A program made the translations under genes and the position numbers. The notes beneath the pieces are model-generated. The model made no database searches. It was not told where the DNA came from and saw only the letters and a program-made list of their open reading frames with translations. A stretch of DNA of 64,000 bases from Armillaria gallica (Eukaryota > Basidiomycota > Agaricomycetes > Agaricales > Physalacriaceae): assembly GCA_037576215.1 (NCBI GenBank), contig JBANDB010000007.1:2077001-2141000 (forward strand), in the 5' to 3' direction. Below are positions 47,352 to 63,516 of the stretch, piece by piece. Positions within the stretch are counted from its first letter, which is position 1. Each line of letters starts with the position of its first letter.

Positions 47352-49908
47352 ATGGAGCACAAGGAAAAGTTGGATACAATCTCCAGCAGCAGCGATGTGC
47401 ACCCAGTCGACCATCCTGCCTTTTACGATCCTTCAAAGGAGAGCATATGGACACGTCTTGGACTCAGTTTCGAGAGTTTCAAGCGTGCACCAGGTGTTAC
47501 CGGGTGCGCCGTTCTTTTTTCTCGTCGTATGAGGAGGGAAACTGACTTGGGTTTCCAGTCAACAAGTGGTAGTTGGAGATCATGTCGACGCCGAGCACCT
47601 AAAGGCCGATGCGCCGATGCTTCAGCCCAAGATGAAGAAGCGCCATCTCAACATGATTGCTGTTGGTGGAAGTATCGGTACAGGTCTCTTCGTCGGTTCT
47701 GGCTCTGCCCTCCACACCGGTGGTCCTGCTGGTGTCTTGATCGCATGGGTCCTCATCGGCATAATGTTGATAAATGTCACTCAGGTGAGGCCTTTTTTTT
47801 CTCTCGGTCGTGGTGCTGTTCTCACGTTAATACGTACATAGGCGATTGGTGAGATGTCCATTCTGTACCCCGTGTCTGGGGGTTTCTATACGCTTGCGGA
47901 CCGGTTTCTTGACCCTGCATTCGCTTTCGCCATGGGTTGGAACTACGTTTTCCAATGGTTCGCTACTCTGCCTCTGGAAATTACCGTCGCTGGTACAACG
48001 GTGCAGTACTGGACAGATGCAGTTCCTATCGCCGCCTGGATCACTATCTTCTGGATAGTCATCAGTACGTTCTATCGAACTTACCCCCTTCCATGGATGC
48101 TGAAAACGTAACAGTGATCGCCAGTATCTTTGGTACACTTGGTTTTGCAGAAGAAGAATTCTGGTCTTCATGTTTGAAGCTACTGGTCGTTGTTATGTTC
48201 ATCTTCATCGGCATGTGCGTCTTCTACGGTTTGTCTGCTTGAATTTGTGAGTGACTGAGCCCTTAAATAGCATCTGCCTTGCTGGCGGGGGACCAAAGAG
48301 TGGAGAGTTTGGTTCATATGTCGGTGGAAAAAACTGGTCTGACCCAGGTGCATTCGCCAATGGGTTCAAAGGTGTTTGCGCAGTGTTTGTTACCGGTAAG
48401 CGTTTCATTACCGAATCTTGTACGTATTTCTTACCCTGTTTTACGCAGCTGCCTTTTCCTTTGGTATGCCTTTGCCGGTGAATCTCCGCTGAAATTACTG
48501 ATAGCCAGTCAGCTGGTACTGAATTGGTCGGTCTCGCAGCTTCAGAGACTCCCAACCCTCGGGAAACCATGCCGGGTAAGTTAGCTTGGTTTCCTTGGCA
48601 TGATCATTAACTGATTTCCTGTGCTCAGGTGCTGTTAAGGGTACTTTCTGGCGTATTGTACGTCTTCCGCTCTGTGGATGTCAAATCGCGCTCTGATATG
48701 CTTCTAGACGATTATCTACATTACCTCCCTGACGATCATTGGATTGATGCTTCCTTATACTGAGGACCGACTTATTGGCGGCAGTGGGGCCTCTGCGTCA
48801 CCATTCGTTATCGCCCTTGATTTGGCCAACATCAATGGATTGAATCGTAAGTGTCACACTCTAATACATCTGGGTAAAATTAACTTGTGCATCAGATCTT
48901 GTCAACGCCACCATCTGCGTTTCCGTTCTTTCTATCGGTCTCTCCTGTGTGTACGGAGGCTCTCGAACCTTGACCGCGTTGGCGGAGCAAGGCTATGCTC
49001 CCAACATCTTTAAATACAGTACGCCGGTCAATTCGGTCCGGATATCCTTATCTCACATCTTGCTTTAGTTGACAAGTCGAGTCGGCCTCTTGCCTCTGTC
49101 GTCTGCCTGCTCCTCTTTGCTCCCATCGCATACGTCAACGTTGTTGCTGCCGGTGACACCGTGTGTGGGTGCCATTTCTCCTCATCACCATGATGTGATT
49201 AATGCTGATGACTGGGTAGTCACTTGGCTTTTGGCCATCTCGGGTCTTTCGACTCTATTCACATGGCTAGCAATCTGTCTGTGCCAGTACGTCATAAATC
49301 TATCTTCGTCTCGCAGAAATCGCTCATGTTCCGCGTTCAGTATCCGGTTCAGGGCTGCGTGGAAAGTACAGGGACACTCCCTTGAGGAGCTACCCTATCG
49401 GGCCATGGGTGGTGTCTATGGATCATGGTTCGGTGTCGTCCTCATCTGCCTTATCCTTATCGCACAATTCTACGTCGTAAGTGGCTCCACGAGTTGGGGT
49501 CATTCGACCATTCATCTTATTCCTTCATATAGGCTCTATTCCCTGTTGGTGAGTCAGTTCATGGGAAAGCCGCTGCCGAGGCCTTCTTCGGTAAGTACTT
49601 CTGCCAGTGATGGCTCGTATTTTTCTGATGATTTCTTCTCAGAGGTGTATCTCGCCGCACCTGTGATGATTCTCTTTTACATTATCGGCTTTGCATGGAA
49701 ACGAAAACTGCCCAAGCGAGCCTCGGAGATCGATCTCGACGTATGTATTCTCCATTTTATCTGCCAATTCACACATATATAACCTCGTTCATTTCTCTAG
49801 TCCGGACGAAAATCTTGGCTAACAGTGGAAGAAATGAGAGCATACCGTGCAGAGCGCGCAAAAGCTCCTCTAAGTGTCAAGATTTACCGCGCATTGTTCT
49901 CGAATTAA
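47352..49908 (+). CDS. Amino-acid permease (AAP/YAT family)
   Basis: Sixteen exons (47352-47503, 47559-47784, 47842-48064, 48115-48214, 48271-48395, 48449-48463, 48513-48575, 48629-48657, 48708-48846, 48896-49018, 49069-49164, 49220-49286, 49341-49476, 49533-49590, 49643-49740, 49801-49908) give about 585 aa. Exon 6 is 15 nt. Hallmarks: KRHLNMIAVGGSIGTGLFVG (TM1, substrate loop GSIGTGL), PVSGGFYTLADRFLDPAFAF, GWNYVFQWFATLPLE, FSFAGTELVGLAASETPNP, SVLSIGLSCVYGGSRTLTAL, EQGYAPNIFKY, WLLAISGLSTLFTW, and the C-terminal LPYRAMGGVYGSW. It is a plasma-membrane proton-coupled importer of amino acids, like yeast Gap1/Agp; specificity cannot be read from sequence. The ATG has an ACCACCATGG context. Confidence 0.95.
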
Positions 49909-50166
49909 AGCATTGGTATTTTTATACGCATAATTTTAGTCTCTTGCAATAATATAGTAGACTGTTCATAGTACAGTACACGAAAAGCGCCGTGATCAAT
50001 CATCATGATGTACCTGCAAGCAATAAGAAACGAAAGTTTGTAATAGAGATGTTGTAAAAGATCATCAACGCGAAAGCCGTAAGTAAGAAGCCGTGGTATA
50101 GACATGATAGAATTATACAGTTCATGATCATATGGTGAATATATACCTGCAACAAAAAGAAAAACC

Positions 50167-51993
50167 TCATGTCGGACTGCGGGGACCTATGAGGGAAGAA
50201 TTCTTGTGAGGGGTGCTTCTTGGTTGTCGTGGTTGATTAACCGCCGAACCCAGTCCATCACTGCTCGAAAGAACGCCATCGCTTCCACTCCCAACGTCAC
50301 TCCTACTTCTTGCATCCGAAGGAGAGGGATCTGATCCATCGGCATATCGTGGGGGTAGCTCTACCACTTGCGCGCCATCCTCATGATACACAGTAATGGG
50401 CGCCCTCCCGCCATCATGGTGTACTACATACACCTGACCCGCCTGCCGCGTTGATGGAGGCGAAGAAGTGGACGAGGCTACTCCGAACTCGGTGGTGCTC
50501 GGCACTGTGCGCAGCTCATGGCTCCGGACCTCTCCTCCCATCCTGAAAGGTTCTATCTGATACGAGTCATTTTGTAGTGGTGAATGGTGTTGAACAGGAG
50601 ACGTGGTGGCCGCGGGTCGGTAGGACGCAATATTATCGAGGCTGGACGAAGGTGAGGGATAGTCTTTGTGTGATCGACGTCGGAGGAAAAAGAAGGCGGC
50701 GAGACCACCGGCGAGCAAACCGACGGCTACGCCGCCTATACCGACGCCCACAGCACCCCCGGTCGACAGACCATTTGATGAACTAGTAGGGACGTTGAGC
50801 AAAGCTTACCCGAAGTGTATTAAAAACGTCACTCACTTGGATAGTACATCGCCTTGCGCAAGACATGCGGTGGGTCCGTTACCACCGCTGTGAAGAGGTC
50901 CATATGACCAATAATTAAACTGGGAATCAACGACGCTGATGAAGAATGTTGATGCCCATGAGAGATCTACGGTCCAATTCATAGTACTCATGTCATTGAT
51001 CGTAATGTTACGTGGTGGGTGAAGTGTAGGCGCTATAGTAAGGGTATATGGAGGAGTGCCATTCTTCGGTGTAATTGCGATATCAGTGCACTGTAACCTT
51101 TAGGTGAGCGAACTTCAGATTAGTTGGCCGTACATCGTTCACCTGATTCACCCAGCCATACTGAGATAGTGGGCCATCTTGCACCTGCGCATCAATCTCT
51201 AAAGGTCCGAGAGGGAAGGAGGCATTTGAACATGACGGGGTACTGGTGGTGGTATTGGCGATCATCGTGTAAATCGCTTGGCATCCCCCGGTGTAGCCGT
51301 TCTTGTCGAACATACACACCTGATACTGTGCAGGCAATGTCAGAAAAGTCAGACGTACGTTTAGCCTTATTCATCCTTACTAGTGTTCCGGGCCCGAAAG
51401 GTACTTCCCAATCCTACAATTTGATGAAGGTTGAGCGCTTAGCAGGAGCAGATCAGATCGAAGCAATAACTTACAAAATTTAGATCACTACCGGCGGAGA
51501 TGATGAACGGAAACACAAAGGCCCTGTAACAGGATAAACGTGTGCCGCGGTTGCGAGAGGTATGTCTCTTACGAAGTGTATACTTGAAGAAAGTACGGGG
51601 CGGAAGGACTTGGTCTGCCAACACCGCGTTGATCAGCTGGGTAAAAAGATGGAAGATCGATGATGAAACGCACCCTGTAGATGATGCAGTTCGTTGCCAT
51701 TCAATATGTATCGTCTCGCATTGGGCTGAATGGACAATGCTTGAACAAACGTGTAATCCTCAATGAAGATGCAGAGGCTTACCCGTCACGGGAACAGCTA
51801 CTTCTTCTGAGGATGGAGTATAGGCAAAGTAGAACGACTACGGAGTGTCAAAACACGTATTCTCAAAGAAGTAACCGAAGTGAAACCTCACCTGATCCAT
51901 GTAATTCGATGCCGCCTGAACTGCTTGGCAGAGCGCCACGACGAGCCACAACAACGAAGACGACCTGAGGGGATATACTTCACGAACAACCAT
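50167..51993 (-). CDS. Secreted-ectodomain single-pass membrane protein
   Basis: Nine minus-strand exons (51892-51993, 51783-51837, 51674-51725, 51573-51614, 51475-51523, 51382-51414, 51143-51325, 50837-51090, 50167-50782) give about 461 aa. A signal peptide (hydrophobic core SSLLWLVVALCQAVQA) is followed by a Cys-containing ectodomain with DWEVPFGPGT, YTGGCQAIYT, CTDIAITPKNGTPPYTLTIAP and SWASTFFISVVDS, a pattern common in mushroom surface proteins. One membrane helix (GGAVGVGIGGVAVGLLAGGL) and a basic RRR stop follow; the tail is Ser/Pro-rich. It probably sits in the plasma membrane as a wall-facing protein; the ligand is unknown. Confidence 0.87.
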
Positions 51994-53028
51994 AGTCGAG
52001 AACTTTAGGACGACAAGGGTGAAGGACAAGTCTGCAGTGATCGAATCAGCATCTTCATGTCTCCGTGTCTCAATACTGCATAGCACAGCTTACGCGGCAC
52101 TAGGAATTCACGTGGGGGTGAAGATCCAGTGTCCAAGGCTTCCCCCCAGCGTTGACCTAGCGATATACTTGCGATAATGGAGAGGGAATTAAAGGGAAGG
52201 TATGACGGTGATTTTGGGTAACTTCGAGGCAAGAGGCAAGGTTGAAGGAGCGTTCTCCGTTTGAACCGCTTTCACAGGCGCCCGCCTTCTCGCCTTCAGG
52301 GCTCTTCAGGGTCGACGGCACGGCCCGCAGTATTAATACATGGAACCATAAGTATCCCCACAGAGAGTGGATACGGATGGAAGGTGATTTATGATATGAC
52401 TCCGTTCTCCGAGGAAACCGGCACGCGTATGAATGCATGGTCAATAATTAGTCCTCAAAAAAAGGAATTAGGATGAATTCTTGACTCGGCGATACAGGTA
52501 TTTAGCACTCACCTATGCGATGTTTCATAAGGCTGCTTGTGCTCACCGCATGCTCAGAATGTGGAAGAGCCATGTAATTTGTAATTGCCAATCCGAACCT
52601 CGGCACCGGTATAATAACTCCGGTCCTTATAATTACAACATTTTGATCGGTTCTCTTCCTCCACGCTTTGCAAGATACTTGCCGTTATACACTGTGAGAT
52701 GGGGTAGGCACAGGGGATAACTCTTTGCGACTTTGTGCGCTAAAATTCAGAAGATGCGCGAGTGCTGGATTGGCACTTGCTTAATCTGAGTTAAGCGGTC
52801 TACACATGAAACTTATTGCACGCCATGGGTCATTTTTACGGGTGCTTGGCAGAGCGCCATACTAGTTACAATTGAGTAGCTTACAGATTCGAGGCTTAGA
52901 TGCTGTGACCACTGCCGCGACAAGGCAATAAGTTTGGTTATCTTTAATAAAGTAGTAGTCGCCGCCGTTGTCGTAATAGTACTAGACAAAGAAGCCTAGT
53001 CCTTGAGCCAAACGGACCCTTTAAAGTT
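51994..53028. other. Intergenic region, 1.0 kb
   Basis: It holds the promoter of the membrane-protein gene and the 3' flank of the FunK1 relic. No further feature was recognised. Confidence 0.55.
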
Positions 53029-54515
53029 TCACATTGCTAGTACTTCATAACCATCTTCTGGCCATATAACCTCACATCGTCTGCAAAAACTGCGAGTAGC
53101 AAACGTATCTTCATCGAAAGGTTGGAGAGTACTAAATTTAGGCACTGATTGTGTAAGGAGTATCGTTCTCTCTGTAACGGGCACAAATCCCGCGTCGATA
53201 GCAGCTACTTCAGGCTCGGGATCTTGCTGGGACTCGTATAGGCTGCGGGCAAGAAGCCCATTATTGACTGTGCGCCGGATCTTGTCAAGCCAAGGGCGAA
53301 AAGCGGAAAACGACAGCGACAAAGGAAAGGGTGACTTTTGATTTGTGACCCAGTCCTTTTTTTTGGGAAGACAAAGATTGCCACGATAACGTTTGGTTGT
53401 ATCAGTCGGCAAAAGCGTCATCCTTCGGTGAGATTGCTTGCAGTGGTCGCCCGCAGTGCTGCTCTCGACGATCTCGTGATGGCGATAGAGCATTGACAAA
53501 AGTAGAAGAGGGTTTCTAGATCATGGCGGTACAAATACTCATGTCTTTGTCCTTGAGGAGGTCGATGCTATGAAGAGATGGGGCTTCTACAAGAGTAAGG
53601 AAATGAGTGGCCGAAATCATCCAGTACGCCGCAAACTTGTCTGCCACGCTTTCGATACATTACATTGTCCATGCTGATGTCACGATGAAGCATTTTTGCA
53701 CGGACGTACAGTCACTTGCGACCTAGTTCAAAGTCGTCAGTTTCTGCCAGCAATAGAAACGACTCAATGTAACGTACTTTGCAATATATCAACAATTACC
53801 TGAGCAATTACCTTGACGTCGGTCAGGTCCATTATGGGAAACAGACGTTCCGAGACAGCCTTGATACGAAGAAGTCGCTCTTCGTAGATGAACGTTTTAT
53901 CAGCCTACAATCTCATACAAAGCCGCTTTCAAGAGCTCTAGAAGTGAGTCTTCATCAAAGCCAGCGTCTTGGGAATGAAAGATCTCGGAAAATGATCAAA
54001 TACCCAATGCCTCCTGCCTTCACCAACCATACGCATCCATCAGCCGGTGTCCATCAACTTCTCCGAATTGCGATGGATGCCTGACCTACTGGATCTTAAC
54101 GGCAAGTTCTGGGCCAAGCCATGCCGATGAGCGGACAACAACAACACATGTGTGCCCAATGAGACCCGGTTGGCGATGAATGATATCTCCGAGAGTGAGA
54201 ATTATCTTGGTTTTGTCGAGCGTCATCTTCAAACTATTGAAAAGGGTCAGCTTGCGATCAGAGTGAGTGGACCAGCAGCGTACCTTATCGCTACTGTTCG
54301 ATTTGCCCTTCCGGGTCTTCAAAGAGGCGCCCGGTGTCGAGCCTGCTTCTCTCGCGAGGTCAAATAGTCAGTGGCAGCCCTCAGACTATCATTGGGGGCT
54401 ATTATCTCTTTAACCTCGGTGAGCTGCGGCCACGCCGGAATGTTGTCTTGGGTCAGTACTGTTGGCTTGTGTTGCTGCTTCCTTCTTTTACGCGTCTTGA
54501 GCCTTTGCATAATTT
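53029..54515 (-). pseudogene. FunK1-type kinase, copy 3 (relic)
   Basis: Pieces of the FunK1 gene at 4586-7441 occur in order on minus: an exon-1 end (QDNIPAWPQLTE, about 54440-54475), the intron-2 sequence (still readable near 54230-54280) fused directly to the middle of exon 3 (LFNSLKMTL, IILTLGDIIHRQ, about 54140-54240), a degraded EILHSQDF region, VSERLFPI remnants near 53830-53860, a catalytic-loop remnant MLHRDISMDNVMYRKR (about 53640-53690), and a C-terminal tail to 53029. Stops, frameshifts and at least one deletion of more than 100 codons separate them. It cannot make a kinase. Confidence 0.85.
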
Positions 54516-55359
54516 TCCAAAGTAAACGCGCAAGATTCTAGAATCTACAGAGGGAGTAGATACTTTTAAGCCCGAGCTCTGAACGGGGCCCCGGGGATCG
54601 AACCCTATACTATGGCCGACTGAGAACCATGCGTGTTGTGAAAGAGCCCCGAACAGCGCGCGCCAGACCAGTGCGATGACTGGCAGTCCCGGAAACGAGG
54701 GCCAGTGCGTCCAAAACCCCGAAGCAAAGAACAGGCAAACAACGCGTCATCATATCCAAACAATGACAAATATTTCTTTTCCAGTGGAGTCATTCACCTC
54801 GACATCGCGATCCATCGCGACGCGCGAACAGACCACCAAAGCGCGATGTTTATGGATATAAGATCTCTTACTCCCTCTTACTCCTCCCTCTCATGACCCA
54901 GATGGTGACCTTACTCATACTCGGCTGAATTTTTGCCAGGAAATTTCGAGAAGATTCTCATTACTAAGTCGAAGTTCATAATTCAGATGCTCCAGGATGC
55001 TGCACCTGGGCCTGATGCCTCGTCCTGCATCAGCGCATCTTCTGTTTGGTGGTCAAGATTCCAGAACAAATTTGGAACAATATACCAGGCCGGTCGGCAC
55101 TCTAGGAACGAATCCGACAGCGAGTCCGAATCCGAGAGCGATGACCATTGAACAAAACCTACACCAATAAAGATGAGTCGGCGTTTTCCGCGTACGCATC
55201 GTCCGGGACGTACGCCTCCTTTCGCAGCCTATCGTCGCGCTGTCAGATCGCTACCACTCGTGGTTAAATCGAGGCGACCTTGTGGCTTTACCATCCCAGA
55301 ACCTAGCCGTCATAGGGCGCGGGCGGTCGCGTAGAGGTCGACTCGCTGAGAGCTTTTTG
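54516..55359. other. Intergenic region upstream of GH1 gene B
   Basis: It contains an open stretch, 54933-55151 (plus), ending in an acidic SDSESESESDDH tail. It could be the last exon of an unknown gene, but no upstream exons could be joined. A tRNA B-box-like GGTTCGATCC lies on minus at about 54595-54604, without a tRNA fold. Confidence 0.4.
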
Positions 55360-55728
55360 TATAATATTGCAAGTATCTTCTCAAGTATACCATCTGATTT
55401 CACAGTGATTTGGAGGCGGTTTTACTGAATTCCGGCGGCAAGGCTCCTCTGAGACACGCGCTCAACAGCGTGTAGTCCCTCTGATGTACTGCAGCGGTTC
55501 CTGGGTAATTGTCCAGGCCTCTGTTAACGAACTCCTCGCGTAAAAGAAGGTTGGTGTCCCAGGCTTCTTTGTCCTAGTATCGGACCTCATCTTCTCCCGA
55601 TTCATTTCTCCGAAATGCTCAGATAGCCAAGGAAAAGGAAAGGAAAGGCAAGCATGACTTTATATGCGTATGCACGCGAGGGGTATATATATATACAGCG
55701 GCCACGGCTGTTCGTATCTGCTGCCAAG
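55360..55728 (+). promoter_or_regulatory. GH1 gene B promoter region
   Basis: A TATATATATATA run at 55684-55696 lies about 33-45 bp upstream of the ATG. The block at 55362-55500 (ATAATATTG, TATCTTCTCA, ATCTGA, GGAGGCGGTTTTA, GTGTAGTCCCTCTGATG) is shared with the promoters of genes A and C and with the orphan copy at 58562-58700. Confidence 0.7.
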
Positions 55729-58343
<2,615 letters not shown>

Positions 58344-58847
58344 GGTGACTTCACCGCCCCTTGTACCCTTTGTTTATCAGAAGTTCTTGTATCATAAAAA
58401 GCTTGTCATCCCCAATGTACTACACCGTCATCGCGTTGTCAGTTCCCCACAACTCGCTGTCAACTCAAGGACAGGGCAATCGTCCAACAATTCTGCTATG
58501 GAAGATTGTCATCTAGCCGTGATAGAATGCGCACAGTCGCGTAAAGTTCAACTAATGTATACTATAATATTCAATACTGTAAGCATCTTCTCAGGTATAT
58601 TATCTGACTGAACGGTGACCTGGAGGTTGTTTTAGTTAGCTCTGACGGCGGCAGGTTACATCGATACACACGCTCAACACAACGTGTAGTCTACCTGATG
58701 GTAGCAGTATGAGCCTTTGTGGCTACAGCGCATGGTTCGCCATGTTAGGGCTGTGGGACCTTGGGCCAGTAACAACACCAATACCATACAGGACTCGGAT
58801 TAAGACGGCAGACTCATTTAACATATATTACACAGCAGAGAGCATGA
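58344..58847. other. Intergenic region holding an orphan GH1 promoter
   Basis: Apart from the promoter-like block listed separately, no gene was seen. The next gene ends at 58848 on minus. Confidence 0.6.
58555..58712 (+). promoter_or_regulatory. Orphan GH1-type promoter fragment
   Basis: The stretch repeats, in plus orientation, the distal promoter block of GH1 genes A-C: TATAATATT, GCATCTTCTCAGGTATA, ATCTGACTGAACGGTGA, GGAGGTTGTTTTAGT, GACGGCGGCAG, CGCTCAACA and GTGTAGTC. No GH1 coding sequence follows where an ATG would be expected (about 58930), so the fourth gene has been lost or only the promoter was copied. Confidence 0.72.
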
Positions 58848-60605
58848 TTAAAGGAAGAAAGATAAAAGTGAGACATGTGGAAAACACCGCACGTCTTTCT
58901 GCTGACTCGAATCAAATTTTAGAACCAGGTATCTGGTCAAATCGTGGTGGTGTCGGGATCGCCGACACACTCTCTGGCAAGAGCTGGAAGAAATGAGAAT
59001 GGATGCAGACCATAAACCATTGCGACGCACCCATTCTAGCAACGTCACATAAAACCCTCGTACATATATCCTCCAAGTTTCTGTTGCCCTGACTCGTCCC
59101 AGTGTCGTACCATAACGCGCTTGGAAGGGGATTTCAGAGTAAGGGTATGGCAGTGGGTATGATGTGACCTCCGGCGGGCCTCCATCAAGAGGATTGTGCA
59201 AATGGGCAATGACCCAATCATTGGAATCCGTCACGATGAACCGAACGTTAGACCTTCTACAATAAATATACGAATCAAGTTCAAAAATGGCTTCCTATCA
59301 TGTAAGCACTTACTTGAACCGTCTACTTAAAGCAAGGGCTTGAGCTGATGCTTCAATCAGCGGCTCACTGCGTAAGTCCCTTTCCCTTCCGTTGTCAAGT
59401 CCTGCTTCGAGAAAGAGGAGCCGAGTCTCCAACGATTTTTTCTTGTACAGACACTTTTGCGATTCACCGTCGCTAGCATTTCGGACTTGGTCTGAATGCA
59501 AAAATGGTTAACAGAAGAGAGCTTAAAAACTGATAAACTGTGCACCCTCATCCCGTGTCTTGAATACCAGCATCGCATACTTCACAACTCCAGACAGTGT
59601 GATTTCTCGACCGTTCTGGTCATGATAAGACGCATCATCATCGCCAGAGTTGACAGTTATCTCTTGGTAAAGGCGGATATAGGATGTGTTCCCGACGCCG
59701 TCAATGTTTAAGAGCCGGTTCGGGTATACGTACCGGTTACACCATAGAATATAATTTGCCTTGTCGTCGACGCTAAGCTCTGAGAATGCCGATGGTAAGC
59801 CGGCGCCCTCCGGCGACTCTAAATATGCTGAGAGCATCTGCTCATGAGACTCTGCATCGGAGTGGCGCCTGACATCGAACCCGGGATCAGCTTCGAGTCT
59901 GGCCTTGATAGCGTTTCTTATGTCGGTCTCGCGGTTTTCCCTTATAGTTGCGAACACAAAGGAGAGATAGGCGTCGATAACCTGGCGAGCAGCGGCTTCC
60001 AGGTTCTGTGCGAAAAGATGTTGTTGTCACTAAAGATGCATGAAAGGATAAGTACTGGCCTTGGGTTCGGAAGTCGAATAAATAGTTTCCAGCTCTTTGT
60101 ATAAGGGCTCAAGATCATCGGCGTAATGTTTAGATAGGGTCGCATCACGGAAGAAACCTCGAAGAGACCAGTCGTGCAAGGAAAAGCGAAAACTGAAACG
60201 TTCTTGAAGGATCTTTTGTGATACTTCAGAAAACTTGTAGGCCTAAGAACATTCAGTTTCAATGACGATAAGAAGAAATGTGTTTCGATTTACGTGGTAA
60301 GATTCCGAGACGTACTCGTCTGGAACCGTTAGACGATTTTCGCCATCTCGCTGCAATTCATCCTCGTCCTTCGGTGGCTCTTCTTGCTGTGATTGTTCAT
60401 CCAATAGGAGACCCAGAATTCCCAGAGGGCCATAAGTCCGCGGTGTCATACCAGTCTCCTCAAGCAGCGCCTCGCATCTCTGGAGAATAGGCTGAGCAAT
60501 TCTCAATCGTTTTGAAAGTGGACTTCCAGTGGAATTGGCGTCGAGCTGTCTTTTGGGTGCCATGGGATGTATCGACTCAGAAAGGTTTTCAATATAAGCC
60601 GGCAT
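58848..60605 (-). CDS. Conserved Agaricomycete protein of unknown function
   Basis: Minus-strand exons 60294-60605, 60060-60242, 59546-60005, 59314-59491 and 58848-59256 give about 513 aa; an in-frame ATG at 60563 would give 499. Intron 2 appears to start with GC (AAG|GCCAGT at 60059); no GT keeps the frame. Blocks: KRLRIAQPILQRCEALLEE, FSFRFSLHDWSLRGFFRD, NLEAAARQVIDAYLSFVFA, YLESPEGAGLPSAFSELSV, NYILWCNRYVYPNRLL, EITLSGVVKYAMLVF, LETRLLFLEAGLD, VRFIVTDSNDWVIAHL, ETWRIYVRGFYVTLLEWVRR. From memory these match a mushroom-restricted, unnamed family. The N-terminus is Lys/Arg-rich and could serve as a nuclear signal (inference). No enzyme motif is recognised. Confidence 0.82.
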
Positions 60606-60914
60606 AAGTACGTGTAGACTCGAACCAGTCTCACCGAGGAAGGAAGGAATCGATCAGGCGGAGCAATGGAACACAATAATGATCGGGAAATTTCTTCCCA
60701 CGATCTTTTCCATCTCCCGCTGTGTATAGCCAAAGTCCATCATGATTGGGACCTTGCGCAAGTACACACACCACACCACACCATCAAGTTATATCTTCTT
60801 TTCCTTAAGAACTCTGGAAGTAACTCGTATGGACTGCAATAAACTGAGAAGCGTGGGCCCCCTTCTTAAATTCACAATCAGCGGAATTCAACTGGCTACA
60901 TCAGACTATGACAT
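60606..60914. other. Intergenic region, 309 bp
   Basis: It lies between the start of the unknown gene (minus, 60605) and the end of GH1 gene C (minus, 60915), and presumably holds the unknown gene's promoter. No other feature. Confidence 0.55.

Positions 60915-63516
<2,602 letters not shown>

Noticed and set aside
54590..54612. tRNA B-box-like sequence (minus GGTTCGATCC) in a GC-rich setting
   Set aside because: No matching acceptor, D and anticodon stems could be folded around it and no clear A box is at the right distance. At most it is a degenerate tRNA or SINE fragment.
58709..58996. 95-codon open frame after the orphan GH1 promoter
   Set aside because: It has no similarity to the GH1 signal peptide or any known motif. 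The promoter appears to lack its gene.
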